A DNA stretch of 64,000 nucleotides, from positions 1 through 64,000 of the IMG/VR virus record IMGVR_UViG_3300028734_000021; one strand, 5' to 3'. This DNA is from a virus. The position numbers were made by a program, and so were the translations under genes. How positions within the stretch are numbered: position 1 is the first letter of the stretch; each line of letters starts with the position of its first letter. Shown here one piece after another: positions 41,417 through 50,213 of the stretch. Below the pieces are notes generated by a model. It was not told the origin of the DNA, ran no database searches, and saw only the letters and a program-made list of their open reading frames with translations.

Positions 41417-41453
41417 AAAAATACTCGATTCAATAAAGAATCGAGTATTTTTA
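41417..41453 (-). terminator. terminator of the 43088-41455 operon
   Basis: AAAAATACTCGATTC pairs with GAATCGAGTATTTTT, about 15 bp. Confidence 0.9.
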
Positions 41454-41454
41454 T

Positions 41455-41664
41455 TTAATCTTTTGGATTAATTACATCGGAAATTAATCTAAATCTTATT
41501 GTTCTATATAAAATTTTTGTTCTTATTTTTTCTTTATTTCCAATTGATGGAATATCAAGTAATTTACAAATCTTTAAAAGATCATTTTTACTAAGATTTA
41601 TTAATAATTTTTCACCTGATTCAGTTGAATTTTCAAGATATAACTTTTCAATAATTTCTTTCAT
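41455..41664 (-). CDS. SAP-like small protein, 69 aa
   Basis: LSKNDLLKICKLLDIPSIGNKEKIRTKI fits the two-helix SAP pattern (L-x-x-L-x-x-x-C/L-x-x-x-G-I-x-x-x-G-x-K-x-x-L-x-x-R-I). SAP motifs bind A/T-rich DNA. The match is by eye; length suits a single domain. Confidence 0.55.
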   Translation of the reverse strand: MKEIIEKLYLENSTESGEKLLINLSKNDLLKICKLLDIPSIGNKEKIRTKILYRTIRFRLISDVINPKD

Positions 41665-41673
41665 ATGTGATTA

Positions 41674-41907
41674 TTAAATTTCAGTTGAATTTAAACTGTT
41701 TATTAATTCAAGTTCCAATATTGAACCTCCAGTTATTTTAGATAAAGCTTCATCATAATCTTCTGTTTTTTCATCAAACTTTCCATTAGTGAAACCTTTT
41801 TTTGGAAATTCAGTATCTATCCAAAATCTTGAACATGGTCCTAAATTATCATGTTCAATTATCTTTAAACTATTGTTTTCAATAAAAATCGTAAAATATT
41901 TTTTCAT
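41674..41907 (-). CDS. hypothetical protein, 77 aa
   Basis: Short protein with beta start (KYFTIFIENNSLKII) and acidic remainder. No family recognised. Mid-operon. Confidence 0.6.
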   Translation of the reverse strand: MKKYFTIFIENNSLKIIEHDNLGPCSRFWIDTEFPKKGFTNGKFDEKTEDYDEALSKITGGSILELELINSLNSTEI

Positions 41908-41918
41908 CTTTAATTTGT

Positions 41919-42341
41919 TTAATAAATTTTATGAACAATGAATTGTTTATCAATTTCTTCCCAATTAACCATATTACCCCAACCCATACAACACTTTTTT
42001 AATGGTATATCGTTTGAATAATCATCAATAAATATTGTTTTATTTTTAATCATTTCATCCCAATCCCATGAATCAGGTTGAATTTTTAATTTAACAACAT
42101 CCAATATTGGTTTGATTTCTAAATCTTCTGTATGTCTATTTTTAAAGAACATCCATGATTCTTCATTAATAAGACGTAATGCATTTTCTAAATCTTTACC
42201 TGTATAACTTGTATTTAGAATAAATGAATGACCAGCATCTTGAAGTTTTTTTATTATTTCAAAACATCCAAAATTAACACGACCAATTTTTTCATCAGAT
42301 TGTTCAACAATCGTTCCAACAAAATCCAAATATATTTTCAT
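41919..42341 (-). CDS. HAD-like hydrolase with altered motif I, 140 aa
   Basis: HAD landmarks: N-terminal YLDFVGT (Asp6), motif II FILNTS, motif IV FIDDYSND. Size and simple architecture resemble small phage HAD or polynucleotide-phosphatase-like domains. The usual DxDGT is DFVGT here: the second Asp, the general acid/base, is Val8, so phosphatase activity may be lost or changed. Substrate unknown. Confidence 0.7.
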   Translation of the reverse strand: MKIYLDFVGTIVEQSDEKIGRVNFGCFEIIKKLQDAGHSFILNTSYTGKDLENALRLINEESWMFFKNRHTEDLEIKPILDVVKLKIQPDSWDWDEMIKNKTIFIDDYSNDIPLKKCCMGWGNMVNWEEIDKQFIVHKIY

Positions 42342-42344
42342 GTT

Positions 42345-43088
42345 TTAAATGTTTTGATTAATCCATTGTTCCATATTAAATTCAATTGTTTTTGTTTTAT
42401 TTGCATGATAAGCAATTAAAGCTTCATCATAATCACATTTCATTTTAAGCATTTTATTAATCAAATCAATACGAGAAAATTGTTGTTTTAGTTTAATTAT
42501 TGAACATTCATTTTGTGAATTTGTTTTTGGTTTATTAACAACATGTCCTTTACAAATTCCATTATAATTACAAATATTGTAAGATAATAATTGTTCAGCT
42601 CCACAATCTTCACAAATACCAATGTTTGAATCAATTTCAATTAAAACTTCTGTAATTGAACATTTTGATTCAATAAATGAATTCATAAAAGCATCAGAAG
42701 GATGTGGAAAATACAAATTAACATGTATTTTATCAGATCTGTTTTTATCTGTTGTTGAAATAACTCTCAAATAACGATCTTTTCTTTTATTATAATATTC
42801 TAATTCATCAAAAACTTCAACAGGTCCTTCATTTGTATTCATACAATTACAAACAATATCACCATCTTTAAAATTTTCATCTTTAGATAATCTTTCACAA
42901 ATAAAAATATTCCAAAATCTGTCATTTCCAATTTGAAAATGTCCTAATTCAGTTTTACGATAAATTTGTGTATAAGGTTTATTAAACATCATAATTGGAC
43001 CAACTTCTCCACTTCTTGTTTGACATATTACAATTTCAGCTTTTTGATAAAATTTACCTTCAATTTCAATAAGATTTTTCTTTAACAT
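42345..43088 (-). CDS. hypothetical protein with zinc-ribbon-like segment, 247 aa
   Basis: N-terminal beta-rich domain, FICERLSKDEN and VCNCMNT segments, and a cysteine cluster CEDCGAEQLLSYNICNY ... CKGH around residues 160-180 that may bind zinc. C-terminal helices (CDYDEALIAYHANKT). No family recognised. First gene behind the promoter at 43149. Confidence 0.65.
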   Translation of the reverse strand: MLKKNLIEIEGKFYQKAEIVICQTRSGEVGPIMMFNKPYTQIYRKTELGHFQIGNDRFWNIFICERLSKDENFKDGDIVCNCMNTNEGPVEVFDELEYYNKRKDRYLRVISTTDKNRSDKIHVNLYFPHPSDAFMNSFIESKCSITEVLIEIDSNIGICEDCGAEQLLSYNICNYNGICKGHVVNKPKTNSQNECSIIKLKQQFSRIDLINKMLKMKCDYDEALIAYHANKTKTIEFNMEQWINQNI

Positions 43089-43107
43089 AACTTTTAGTTT
43101 TTAGTTT

Positions 43108-43149
43108 TAGAATCTAAATAATATATCCTGTTAATCAAATAAATATGGG
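43108..43149 (-). promoter_or_regulatory. phage promoter (- strand), rightmost copy
   Basis: On the - strand: CCCATA (43149-43144), 15 bp, GGATATATTATTTAG from 43128. No further copy is seen between genes to the right. Confidence 0.87.
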
Positions 43150-43175
43150 TATTCAGACTAAACATATGTATAAAA

Positions 43176-43205
43176 AATAGGTCTGATTTCACAATCAGAC
43201 CTATT
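43176..43205 (-). terminator. terminator at the end of the late block
   Basis: AAATAGGTCTGATT, short loop, AATCAGACCTATT. Just upstream of the early-type promoter on the same strand. Confidence 0.87.
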
Positions 43206-43232
43206 CAAAAATTCAAATAAATACTCACTTAA

Positions 43233-43679
43233 TCACATAATATAAACAGTATGTTTCATATTCAAATCATTACTGAAAATTATTGAAATTTTCATATCAA
43301 TAGTTGTTATTGTAAAATATTGTATAACACCTAAATCATTTTTAATTTGAACTATTAAATTATCTGTAATCCAATCATTTGTTAAATTTGTTATTTCAAT
43401 ATTGAATTCATTAATACGAAAAATATTATATGTTATACCATTAATAATTTGAACATAATTATCACCAATATTTAATGTATTTGGAATAATAATTGCTAAT
43501 TTTTCTCTAATCAATAATGCTTTTATTTTTAATAGATAAATTATTAATGAAGAAAAATTACGACTTAAAATAAATATGTTTGATTTTATTGCTGATGTAC
43601 TATTAGTATCAGTAAATTCAAAATCTGATTGTGTTTTAAATTCTTCTAATTCAATATCAGTAAAATTTGTATTTGACAT
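43233..43679 (-). CDS. hypothetical protein, 148 aa
   Basis: Helical N-terminus (TDIELEEFKTQSDFEF) and beta-rich C-terminus. No family recognised. Last gene of the late block. Confidence 0.6.
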   Translation of the reverse strand: MSNTNFTDIELEEFKTQSDFEFTDTNSTSAIKSNIFILSRNFSSLIIYLLKIKALLIREKLAIIIPNTLNIGDNYVQIINGITYNIFRINEFNIEITNLTNDWITDNLIVQIKNDLGVIQYFTITTIDMKISIIFSNDLNMKHTVYIM

Positions 43680-43683
43680 AATT

Positions 43684-44028
43684 TTAATTTTTTACTTGCT
43701 TAGCATTATATTTACCATATTGTTTTGTTAAATTTTCCTTATCTTTTTCAGATAAAATATTATCTGTTGTTCCAACAAAATTAGATACACTTGATAAAAA
43801 TTCATCAATATTTTTTGTATTGTTATAATGCCATTGTAATCCAAACCTACTTGTCAGATTAACTTTAATACTTCCCATTATTACACCACAATCAAATTTA
43901 AATTGTTTTGATTTTGTTTTCAAAACAACTGTCAATAAATCAACATTAAATTCAACTTTTGGTTCTGAACTTTCATTCAAATTAACATTGATTGAATTAT
44001 CATTAATTATTTTTTTTTCAATATTCAT
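43684..44028 (-). CDS. hypothetical protein, 114 aa
   Basis: Beta-rich middle (VEFNVDLLTVVLKTKSK), helical basic C-terminus. No family recognised. Four bases from the next gene. Confidence 0.6.
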   Translation of the reverse strand: MNIEKKIINDNSINVNLNESSEPKVEFNVDLLTVVLKTKSKQFKFDCGVIMGSIKVNLTSRFGLQWHYNNTKNIDEFLSSVSNFVGTTDNILSEKDKENLTKQYGKYNAKQVKN

Positions 44029-44039
44029 AATTTTATATT

Positions 44040-46157
44040 TTATACGTTAAAAGAATTATTTAATTCATTATCTAATGGATTTTGACTTACTTCATCATAA
44101 ACATCATTAAGTCTTTTACCACTGATAAGATTTTGTTCAATTTCTTCAACATCAGTTTCATCAAATTTTATTAATTCACTACAATTTGTTTGAATATAAT
44201 TATATAAAAATTCTAAACCTGCTTTTATTCCAGGATATTCGAGAAAAGCTGCTTTTAATTTTTCCTGTAATGTTTTTATTTTGGTTGACATTGCTGATTG
44301 AGTGAATGTTTTATTTGTTGCTCCAAAACTTGCATAATAATCGGATAAAACAACACCCATTTCTTCTTGTTTATACATATTATTGGCATTCAATTTTCCT
44401 CCACCAATAACATCATTTTTAACTTCTAAACCATATAACATTTTAAACAGTTTATAATCATATTTGTTAAATATTTTCTTCTTGGTAAATTCTTTTTTAC
44501 CTGTATCTGAATCTATTTTTGTTTCAAATAAATTAAATAATTGTTTAACAGATTTATATAATTCTTCAAATTCAAATCCAATTTCAGCACTCATACTTGA
44601 AGAAGCAACATTAGCCCAAATATCTGCATTTTGTCCACCTTCAGAACCTCCAATTATATCTGAATATTTACTTTCAGTAACAACATTTGCTGGTTTTTCA
44701 ATACTTGACATTCCATCGAGTAATGTGTCAAGCATTTCTTTTGGAAGATCTTTTAATTCAGGATTATTTTTAAGAAAAGATTTTAATTGTCCATCATAAA
44801 AATGTACAATTGTTGCCATTGAACTACCAGAAATAGTACCACCTGAACTAAGTTCATACATTCCTCTTTTAATTGCTCCAGTAACATATCTGTGTGCAAA
44901 ACCATTAAAACTTATTGCTGAATTGGATATTTTTTGTGTTTTATACCATTTATCAATAGCTACTGATAAACCAACAAGACCATAAGCAACACAATCATCA
45001 TAAAGATGCATCATATTTAATTTTGAACAGGAATTATAAGCAATTCCTTTAACATATTCAATATTGGCTGAAGCCAACATTTCTTTTGGTTTTTGTTCTT
45101 CAACTGTTTCAAAATCAAAAATTTCAAACATAACATTTGTTATATCTTGATTACCTTTTAATTTTGATATTTCATTTGCCGATTCAATTTTAATAGTATC
45201 AAGTTTATTAACTAAATCAGTAATTTTATTTTCAGGTGTTGCAAGTATTAAAAGTTTTTTTAATTGATTCAAATTATAATTAGATACTTCTTTTGGTAAT
45301 AAATCAACTATTTCAGATATGTAACCACAAAGATTAGCATATTCTTGTTTTAACGTTAATGGTGCTATTTCAGTTTCAGTTTCATTATCCAAATATTCAT
45401 CAATATCAATTTCTTCTTCAACATCATTATAACTATCAATTTCTTCAAAATAATCTATTTTATTGTCAATTTCCATGTCTGGAAAATTAAGAATCAATAA
45501 TTTACGTAAAAGTTTCATTTTAGATACCAATGAGTTTGGATTAACTAAATTGAATTCATTTTCAAGAGCTTTTCGTTGTTCTTTTAATGATTTAAGTAAC
45601 TCTGAATTTTTAATTTTTTCATCACTAACAACTTTTTCTTCTTTCCAATTTTTATCCTTATAAAGTTTAACAAATTTATTTTTAGTTAATTCAAGATTAT
45701 CTATCATTTCTTGAGTTTTAATAACTAAATCCTTTTCGTTTGAAAATTTATAATTAGCAAGTTCTGATTTTAAAATATCCAATTGATTTTGAAGAACTTT
45801 AAATTGTGGTGATTTTTTCAAATAACTTTCAAGTTTTTCTTTTGCATGTCTTGAAAGAGCATTAGTTGTTGTTCCAACTTCTCCATATTTTTGCATTTTA
45901 TTAAGAGTGACACTTTTACCTCTTTCCATAATATTATTATATTCTGAAGAAGAAACTTTATCTGTATAATGAATATCAGATTCTTCAGTAGATAATTTGG
46001 ATTTTTTTGTTTTATTAACAATAACTTTTTTACCTTCTTTTGTTGTTCCAATAACAACATCTTCATCATTACTTACTGGAATTTCACTTGCAAAAATTTG
46101 TTCATTATCCAAATAGGAATCAATATCAGGAATTTCGCTTTCAAAATCTTGTGTCAT
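44040..46157 (-). CDS. sigma-70-like RNA polymerase sigma factor with long N-terminal extension, 705 aa
   Basis: Residues about 365-435 fit sigma region 2: DDCVAYGLVGLSVAIDKW, then FNGFAHRYVTGAIKRGMYEL. Residues about 555-665 fit region 4: LFKMLYGLEV ... KQEEMGVVLSDYYAS ... SAMSTKIKTLQEKLKAAF, a helix-turn-helix layout. The first 360 residues are acidic, lysine-rich and partly coiled coil, with no known domain. Expected to bind host core RNA polymerase and direct it to phage promoters. A second, gp55-like factor is encoded at the right edge. A Bacteroidota-type -7 element (TATATTTG, 46314-46307 on the - strand) lies upstream. Confidence 0.8.
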   Translation of the reverse strand: MTQDFESEIPDIDSYLDNEQIFASEIPVSNDEDVVIGTTKEGKKVIVNKTKKSKLSTEESDIHYTDKVSSSEYNNIMERGKSVTLNKMQKYGEVGTTTNALSRHAKEKLESYLKKSPQFKVLQNQLDILKSELANYKFSNEKDLVIKTQEMIDNLELTKNKFVKLYKDKNWKEEKVVSDEKIKNSELLKSLKEQRKALENEFNLVNPNSLVSKMKLLRKLLILNFPDMEIDNKIDYFEEIDSYNDVEEEIDIDEYLDNETETEIAPLTLKQEYANLCGYISEIVDLLPKEVSNYNLNQLKKLLILATPENKITDLVNKLDTIKIESANEISKLKGNQDITNVMFEIFDFETVEEQKPKEMLASANIEYVKGIAYNSCSKLNMMHLYDDCVAYGLVGLSVAIDKWYKTQKISNSAISFNGFAHRYVTGAIKRGMYELSSGGTISGSSMATIVHFYDGQLKSFLKNNPELKDLPKEMLDTLLDGMSSIEKPANVVTESKYSDIIGGSEGGQNADIWANVASSSMSAEIGFEFEELYKSVKQLFNLFETKIDSDTGKKEFTKKKIFNKYDYKLFKMLYGLEVKNDVIGGGKLNANNMYKQEEMGVVLSDYYASFGATNKTFTQSAMSTKIKTLQEKLKAAFLEYPGIKAGLEFLYNYIQTNCSELIKFDETDVEEIEQNLISGKRLNDVYDEVSQNPLDNELNNSFNV

Positions 46158-46412
46158 AATTTTGTTTTTTAATTGTGTGATTTAATTGTGAATTATTTGT
46201 TGTTTGTTTATTTATTTCTTTATTAATGTAATGATGTTCAATTCAATTCAAATAATTTATTCCAAGCATTCTTGGATTAAAAAATAATAAATAAAGTTTC
46301 TCAATACAAATATACTAATTATTATTCAAATATGAAAACAAAAAGTATATAATAAAAACTAAAATACAATATTTATGTCATAATTGAATTGAATACGATT
46401 CAATATTGAAAT
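46158..46412 (-). promoter_or_regulatory. 255-bp leader of the sigma gene with possible host-type promoter
   Basis: Longest gap in the late region. Contains TATATTTG, matching TAnnTTTG of Bacteroidota sigma-A promoters, with TTTG 24 bases upstream (longer than the usual 19-21), a CCAAG/CTTGG hairpin near 46262-46276, and an ATTGAAT/ATTCAAT inverted repeat near 46385-46402. No ORF. Confidence 0.35.
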
Positions 46413-48029
46413 TTATTTTAAAAGTTCTTTCATTTTTTGATTGATATTATTTTCAATAGTTATTCCATTTTTATCATTTAATAATTCATTATTATTTTCA
46501 AGACCATCTCCATATTTAGATATTGAATTATTTTCAGTTTTTATTATTGTTTGTGATACGGATTTAACACCGTCAGCAATAAAATCAAAAGATTGTCCTA
46601 AAGTGTTATCAATTTCTTTTTTTTCATAACCGAAAAAACTTCTTGTTTGTTTTGAAATATCTATTTGATTATTATGATGCACAATTTTTGGAGCATAATA
46701 TATTCTTTTACCCATATTGAACATCATTTCAATACCGGCTTTATCTTTGGCCATTCCTGGTTTTAACTTAATCTTAACTTGAAGTTTTGTTGGAAAATCA
46801 CCATAACTTAATGAATCAGTTGGAAATGAAAAATCTGTTCCAGTACAAATAAGATTACCAATTGTCATTATTGGATTAACAGGATTACCAATAGTTATAT
46901 GCCATTGTCCTGTTGGTTCATTAGATAATAAACTATTCATTGTTAAAATTCCAGGACGTCCAATTTTATCAAGAATTTTTCCAAAAGCTAAAGCCATTCC
47001 ACCTTTCATAGCTTGTTTTAAAGCATCAATATGTGAACCACCTTTTGCTGTACCAAAACCAGCAATTGCTGATTTTAATTCATTTAAACTTCCTTTAGCT
47101 CCTTCCATAATAGTAGCCATATTATCGCTATTCATATATTGAATACGTTTATAAAACATTGATGGTCTTTCACCAATCCAATATCTTGCTCCAGGCCAAA
47201 ATTTACCATTATTATAAGTACAAGCTAAAATATTACTTATAATATCCCTCATAGCATATTCGGGAGTTCTTCCATTTATGCTCCGTAATTCATAATCAAA
47301 TACTAATTCAAATTCTTTTCCAAATTCAAAACCAATATCACGTATATTTGTTGTTGTAAGTGAATCAACAGGACCATAAACTTTATTTTGATCAGCTTTT
47401 GGGTCAAGTTGATTTGCATTTTCACCTCTTAATGAATTTTTTATTAATTCTGGATCAAAAGCTGACATTGCTTTTTTCATAAAACCGGAAACTCCACTTT
47501 GTTCACCTTGCATTGTTGCTTGTTCCATTTCAGCAGTTAATTCTTTCCATTTCATATTGTAACTAAATGACAATATTTCATCAAGTTTATTAACATCTTG
47601 ACTATAATAAGTAATTAATCTTGCAATATCTGGTTCTCCTTGAGTTTCTTTATCCCAAATATTGTCAGTACATGGATATGGAAAACGTCGAAGAGTAATT
47701 AAATGATTTATTGGAAATCCAAGATTTTTACAATATAAAAAATCATCAGCATCATATTGCATTGCTCTTGAATCCATTTTACATAAATCAGTAAAAGAAC
47801 GAACTTGAAATAAATCCTTGTGATTTGGAATATCACTATCTTTTGATGGAAAATCGTTTGTTAATTTAATTAAATGTAATCGGTTTATTACTGAACGAGT
47901 AATATCTTTTCCATCAGACATTTTTGCTTTATTTGCACCTTTTGGAATAGCTAATTCATTAAAATCAACTTTTTCATATTCTGGAGCAACAACGTTTGAA
48001 TTTACATCATTATTATCAATAACAGCCAT
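46413..48029 (-). CDS. probable virion protein, 538 aa
   Basis: Large soluble protein. A conserved-looking segment near residues 375-450 (GQWHITIGNPVNPIMTIGN, then a DFPTKLQVKIKLKPGM strand) resembles a domain I have seen in structural proteins of large phages, but I cannot name it. Codon use is somewhat G/C-richer than average. Position between the capsid and sigma genes in the late block supports a structural role. Confidence 0.55.
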   Translation of the reverse strand: MAVIDNNDVNSNVVAPEYEKVDFNELAIPKGANKAKMSDGKDITRSVINRLHLIKLTNDFPSKDSDIPNHKDLFQVRSFTDLCKMDSRAMQYDADDFLYCKNLGFPINHLITLRRFPYPCTDNIWDKETQGEPDIARLITYYSQDVNKLDEILSFSYNMKWKELTAEMEQATMQGEQSGVSGFMKKAMSAFDPELIKNSLRGENANQLDPKADQNKVYGPVDSLTTTNIRDIGFEFGKEFELVFDYELRSINGRTPEYAMRDIISNILACTYNNGKFWPGARYWIGERPSMFYKRIQYMNSDNMATIMEGAKGSLNELKSAIAGFGTAKGGSHIDALKQAMKGGMALAFGKILDKIGRPGILTMNSLLSNEPTGQWHITIGNPVNPIMTIGNLICTGTDFSFPTDSLSYGDFPTKLQVKIKLKPGMAKDKAGIEMMFNMGKRIYYAPKIVHHNNQIDISKQTRSFFGYEKKEIDNTLGQSFDFIADGVKSVSQTIIKTENNSISKYGDGLENNNELLNDKNGITIENNINQKMKELLK

Positions 48030-48039
48030 AATTTATTTT

Positions 48040-48504
48040 TTAAATATTATCAATATCTTGTATTTGTTTAAGAATATCATTCCTAACCATTGACGTATAT
48101 TCTTTACGAAGTTTAATAAGAACTTCAAGAGTATTTCTAACAAAAAATCCTTCAATACAGAATAAATTTAATGAAAAATCAAAATTAGGTAAAATTTTTG
48201 TTGATTTTTTATTAAAAATAACTTTTGTTTCAATATCATATGGGGCAGTATAAAGAAAATTATTTGTGACAAAATCAGCTATTATTTTTGGTGTTTCAAT
48301 AATTTCCAATAATTTTATATAATAAATTTTATTCATACCATCATCAAATTTATCATCAATTATTATACCTCTTCCAACCATAGGTCTATGATAATCTAAT
48401 GTATTTGCAAATAAAAAATAACAATTATCATTTATATTTAAAATTGGATTTTCCTCTGAATAAAAATTAATTAATTCAGTACCAACAATTCCATATGTTT
48501 CCAT
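48040..48504 (-). CDS. hypothetical late protein, 154 aa
   Basis: Mostly beta; segments HRPMVGRGIIIDDKFDDG and VFNKKS-type strands. Late-block position suggests a neck, head or tail component but no family is recognised. Confidence 0.6.
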   Translation of the reverse strand: METYGIVGTELINFYSEENPILNINDNCYFLFANTLDYHRPMVGRGIIIDDKFDDGMNKIYYIKLLEIIETPKIIADFVTNNFLYTAPYDIETKVIFNKKSTKILPNFDFSLNLFCIEGFFVRNTLEVLIKLRKEYTSMVRNDILKQIQDIDNI

Positions 48505-48506
48505 AA

Positions 48507-49298
48507 TTATATTATTGTATTTAAATATTTTTGAATTTCTGAAATACCTTCTTCAATTTCATTATTAACTATTGATTTTTTATCAACTATTATTTCTGGT
48601 TCAGGAGAAACATATATTTCCTTTATAATAGGTTCAGTTTTAATATTGTTAATATTGTCAACTGTTTTAATTATATTTTCAAAAAGTTTTTGTCTTAATT
48701 TTTCTTTAAGCAATAATTTTATATCAATAATTGATATTTCATTAATTAAATATTCAAGTATTATGTTTTCGTTTAGACTCAATAATTCAATTGTTTGTCT
48801 TAATTTTTCAATATCATAATTAAATTCAATTGGTAATTCAATATCAATTATTGGTTTTTTTATTTTATTATCAATACCTAAATCATCGAAAGTTTTTTTA
48901 TTTAAATTATCAATATTTATTTTTTTAATTATTGATATTTCAAATGGTATTATTTTTTCTTCAATTATTTTTATTTGTACAATATCTTGTTTTTTTATTT
49001 TTTCTTCAAATTCAACCATTTGTGAATCATAATCAGATAATTTTTCTTCAATATCTGAACTTTCACCTATCCCTTCTAAAAGATTTTTTGGAAATGGTTT
49101 AGTCTCAATTTTTGATGCAGAAGTATATAATTTTATCCAATTATTTTCTAATTCATAGGTTGGAATACTCTTTGCATCTTGTGTGATCCAATATCCTTCT
49201 TTTTTTGAATCGGGGCCTAAAATTCTAATTATATCAGGCTTATCGGAATTTAACGAATCTATTGATTGATAATGTCCTGTTGTTATTATTTTTTCCAT
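48507..49298 (-). CDS. hypothetical late protein, 263 aa
   Basis: Start set at ATG 49298 (MEKIITTGHYQSID); the frame is open upstream to 49409 but overlaps the previous gene. N-terminal GYWITQDAKSIPTYELENNW resembles a short surface domain; the rest is Ile/Lys/Glu-rich helix, likely fibrous. No family recognised. Confidence 0.6.
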   Translation of the reverse strand: MEKIITTGHYQSIDSLNSDKPDIIRILGPDSKKEGYWITQDAKSIPTYELENNWIKLYTSASKIETKPFPKNLLEGIGESSDIEEKLSDYDSQMVEFEEKIKKQDIVQIKIIEEKIIPFEISIIKKINIDNLNKKTFDDLGIDNKIKKPIIDIELPIEFNYDIEKLRQTIELLSLNENIILEYLINEISIIDIKLLLKEKLRQKLFENIIKTVDNINNIKTEPIIKEIYVSPEPEIIVDKKSIVNNEIEEGISEIQKYLNTII

Positions 49299-49333
49299 AT
49301 TATTGTTAATTATTTTGTTATTATTTGGATATT

Positions 49334-49768
49334 TTAAACTTTTTGTTTTAAAATATCGTTTAAATAATGTAGACAATGTTTTATTGAATCTTTTGATACA
49401 TAATCGCATAATTCTTTATTTTCATTATTGTTACTAATTATTTCGAAATTATTTATAAAATTAATAACAATAAATCGTAACAATTTAATATTATCAAATT
49501 CAATATTATAAAAAATTTCTGTTATTGTTGGAGTAAGAATATTTGTTTTTATTTGATTATAAGAAACATAAATATTACGAATTACTCTTTTATTAAAATC
49601 TGTTATAAAAAAATTATTTTTCTTTTGAAAACAAAAATTCAATAATGCAATAAATTCATTTATATCATTACATTTTATTTCTGAATCTTCAGGTATTTTA
49701 TTTTTAATTTTTTCTCCATAATCTTTGTAAATAATTTTACAAGTTTCAACTAATAATTTTTCCATCAC
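49334..49768 (-). CDS. hypothetical late protein, 144 aa
   Basis: Helical, Asn/Ile-rich, three cysteines. No family recognised. Confidence 0.58.
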   Translation of the reverse strand: MMEKLLVETCKIIYKDYGEKIKNKIPEDSEIKCNDINEFIALLNFCFQKKNNFFITDFNKRVIRNIYVSYNQIKTNILTPTITEIFYNIEFDNIKLLRFIVINFINNFEIISNNNENKELCDYVSKDSIKHCLHYLNDILKQKV

Positions 49769-49783
49769 ATTATTTTTATATTA

Positions 49784-50128
49784 TTATATTTTTATTCTTA
49801 TATTCTTATTTAGTATATTATTGTTTTTATGATTTTCATCTATATTTTCATCTAAAGATAATAATTTATCAACAATACCAATTTGAATGTTTTTTAATCT
49901 CATAACATATTGCACTTGTGCTATTGTCGGAGTTGCTTTTGCATTTATCTGACACTTTTTACAAAAAATAGAATTAACACCATATTGTTTATAACTAACA
50001 TAAATTTCTTTTAAACAATGTAAACACCACCATTTTGTTTTTGTTGTCAATCTATATTTATATTGATTTGTTCTTCTTTGTCTATTATTTATGCAAATTC
50101 TCAAAGTTTGTTCTTTTGTAAATTCCAT
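49784..50128 (-). CDS. zinc-ribbon protein, 114 aa
   Basis: Residues about 34-60 contain WWCLHCLKEIY ... IFCKKCQ: two CxxC pairs 19 residues apart, a zinc-ribbon signature. Basic N-terminus (NNRQRRTNQYKYR). It could be a nucleic-acid-binding late regulator. Positioned just after the capsid terminator. Confidence 0.65.
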   Translation of the reverse strand: MEFTKEQTLRICINNRQRRTNQYKYRLTTKTKWWCLHCLKEIYVSYKQYGVNSIFCKKCQINAKATPTIAQVQYVMRLKNIQIGIVDKLLSLDENIDENHKNNNILNKNIRIKI

Positions 50129-50159
50129 ATAATTATTGATTTAAAATGATTTTTATTAA

Positions 50160-50190
50160 AAAAGGTTGGTTGAAATTCAACCAACCTTTT
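50160..50190 (-). terminator. terminator after major capsid gene
   Basis: AAAAGGTTGGTTGAA, 1-3-nt loop, TTCAACCAACCTTTT. Confidence 0.9.
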
Positions 50191-50213
50191 AATTATTTAA
50201 TAACTTAATTTAA

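Noticed and set aside
46158-46412. Confident host sigma-A promoter before the sigma gene
   Set aside because: The -7 match is good but the -33 TTTG is 24 bases away, longer than usual, so it is listed only as a low-confidence leader element.
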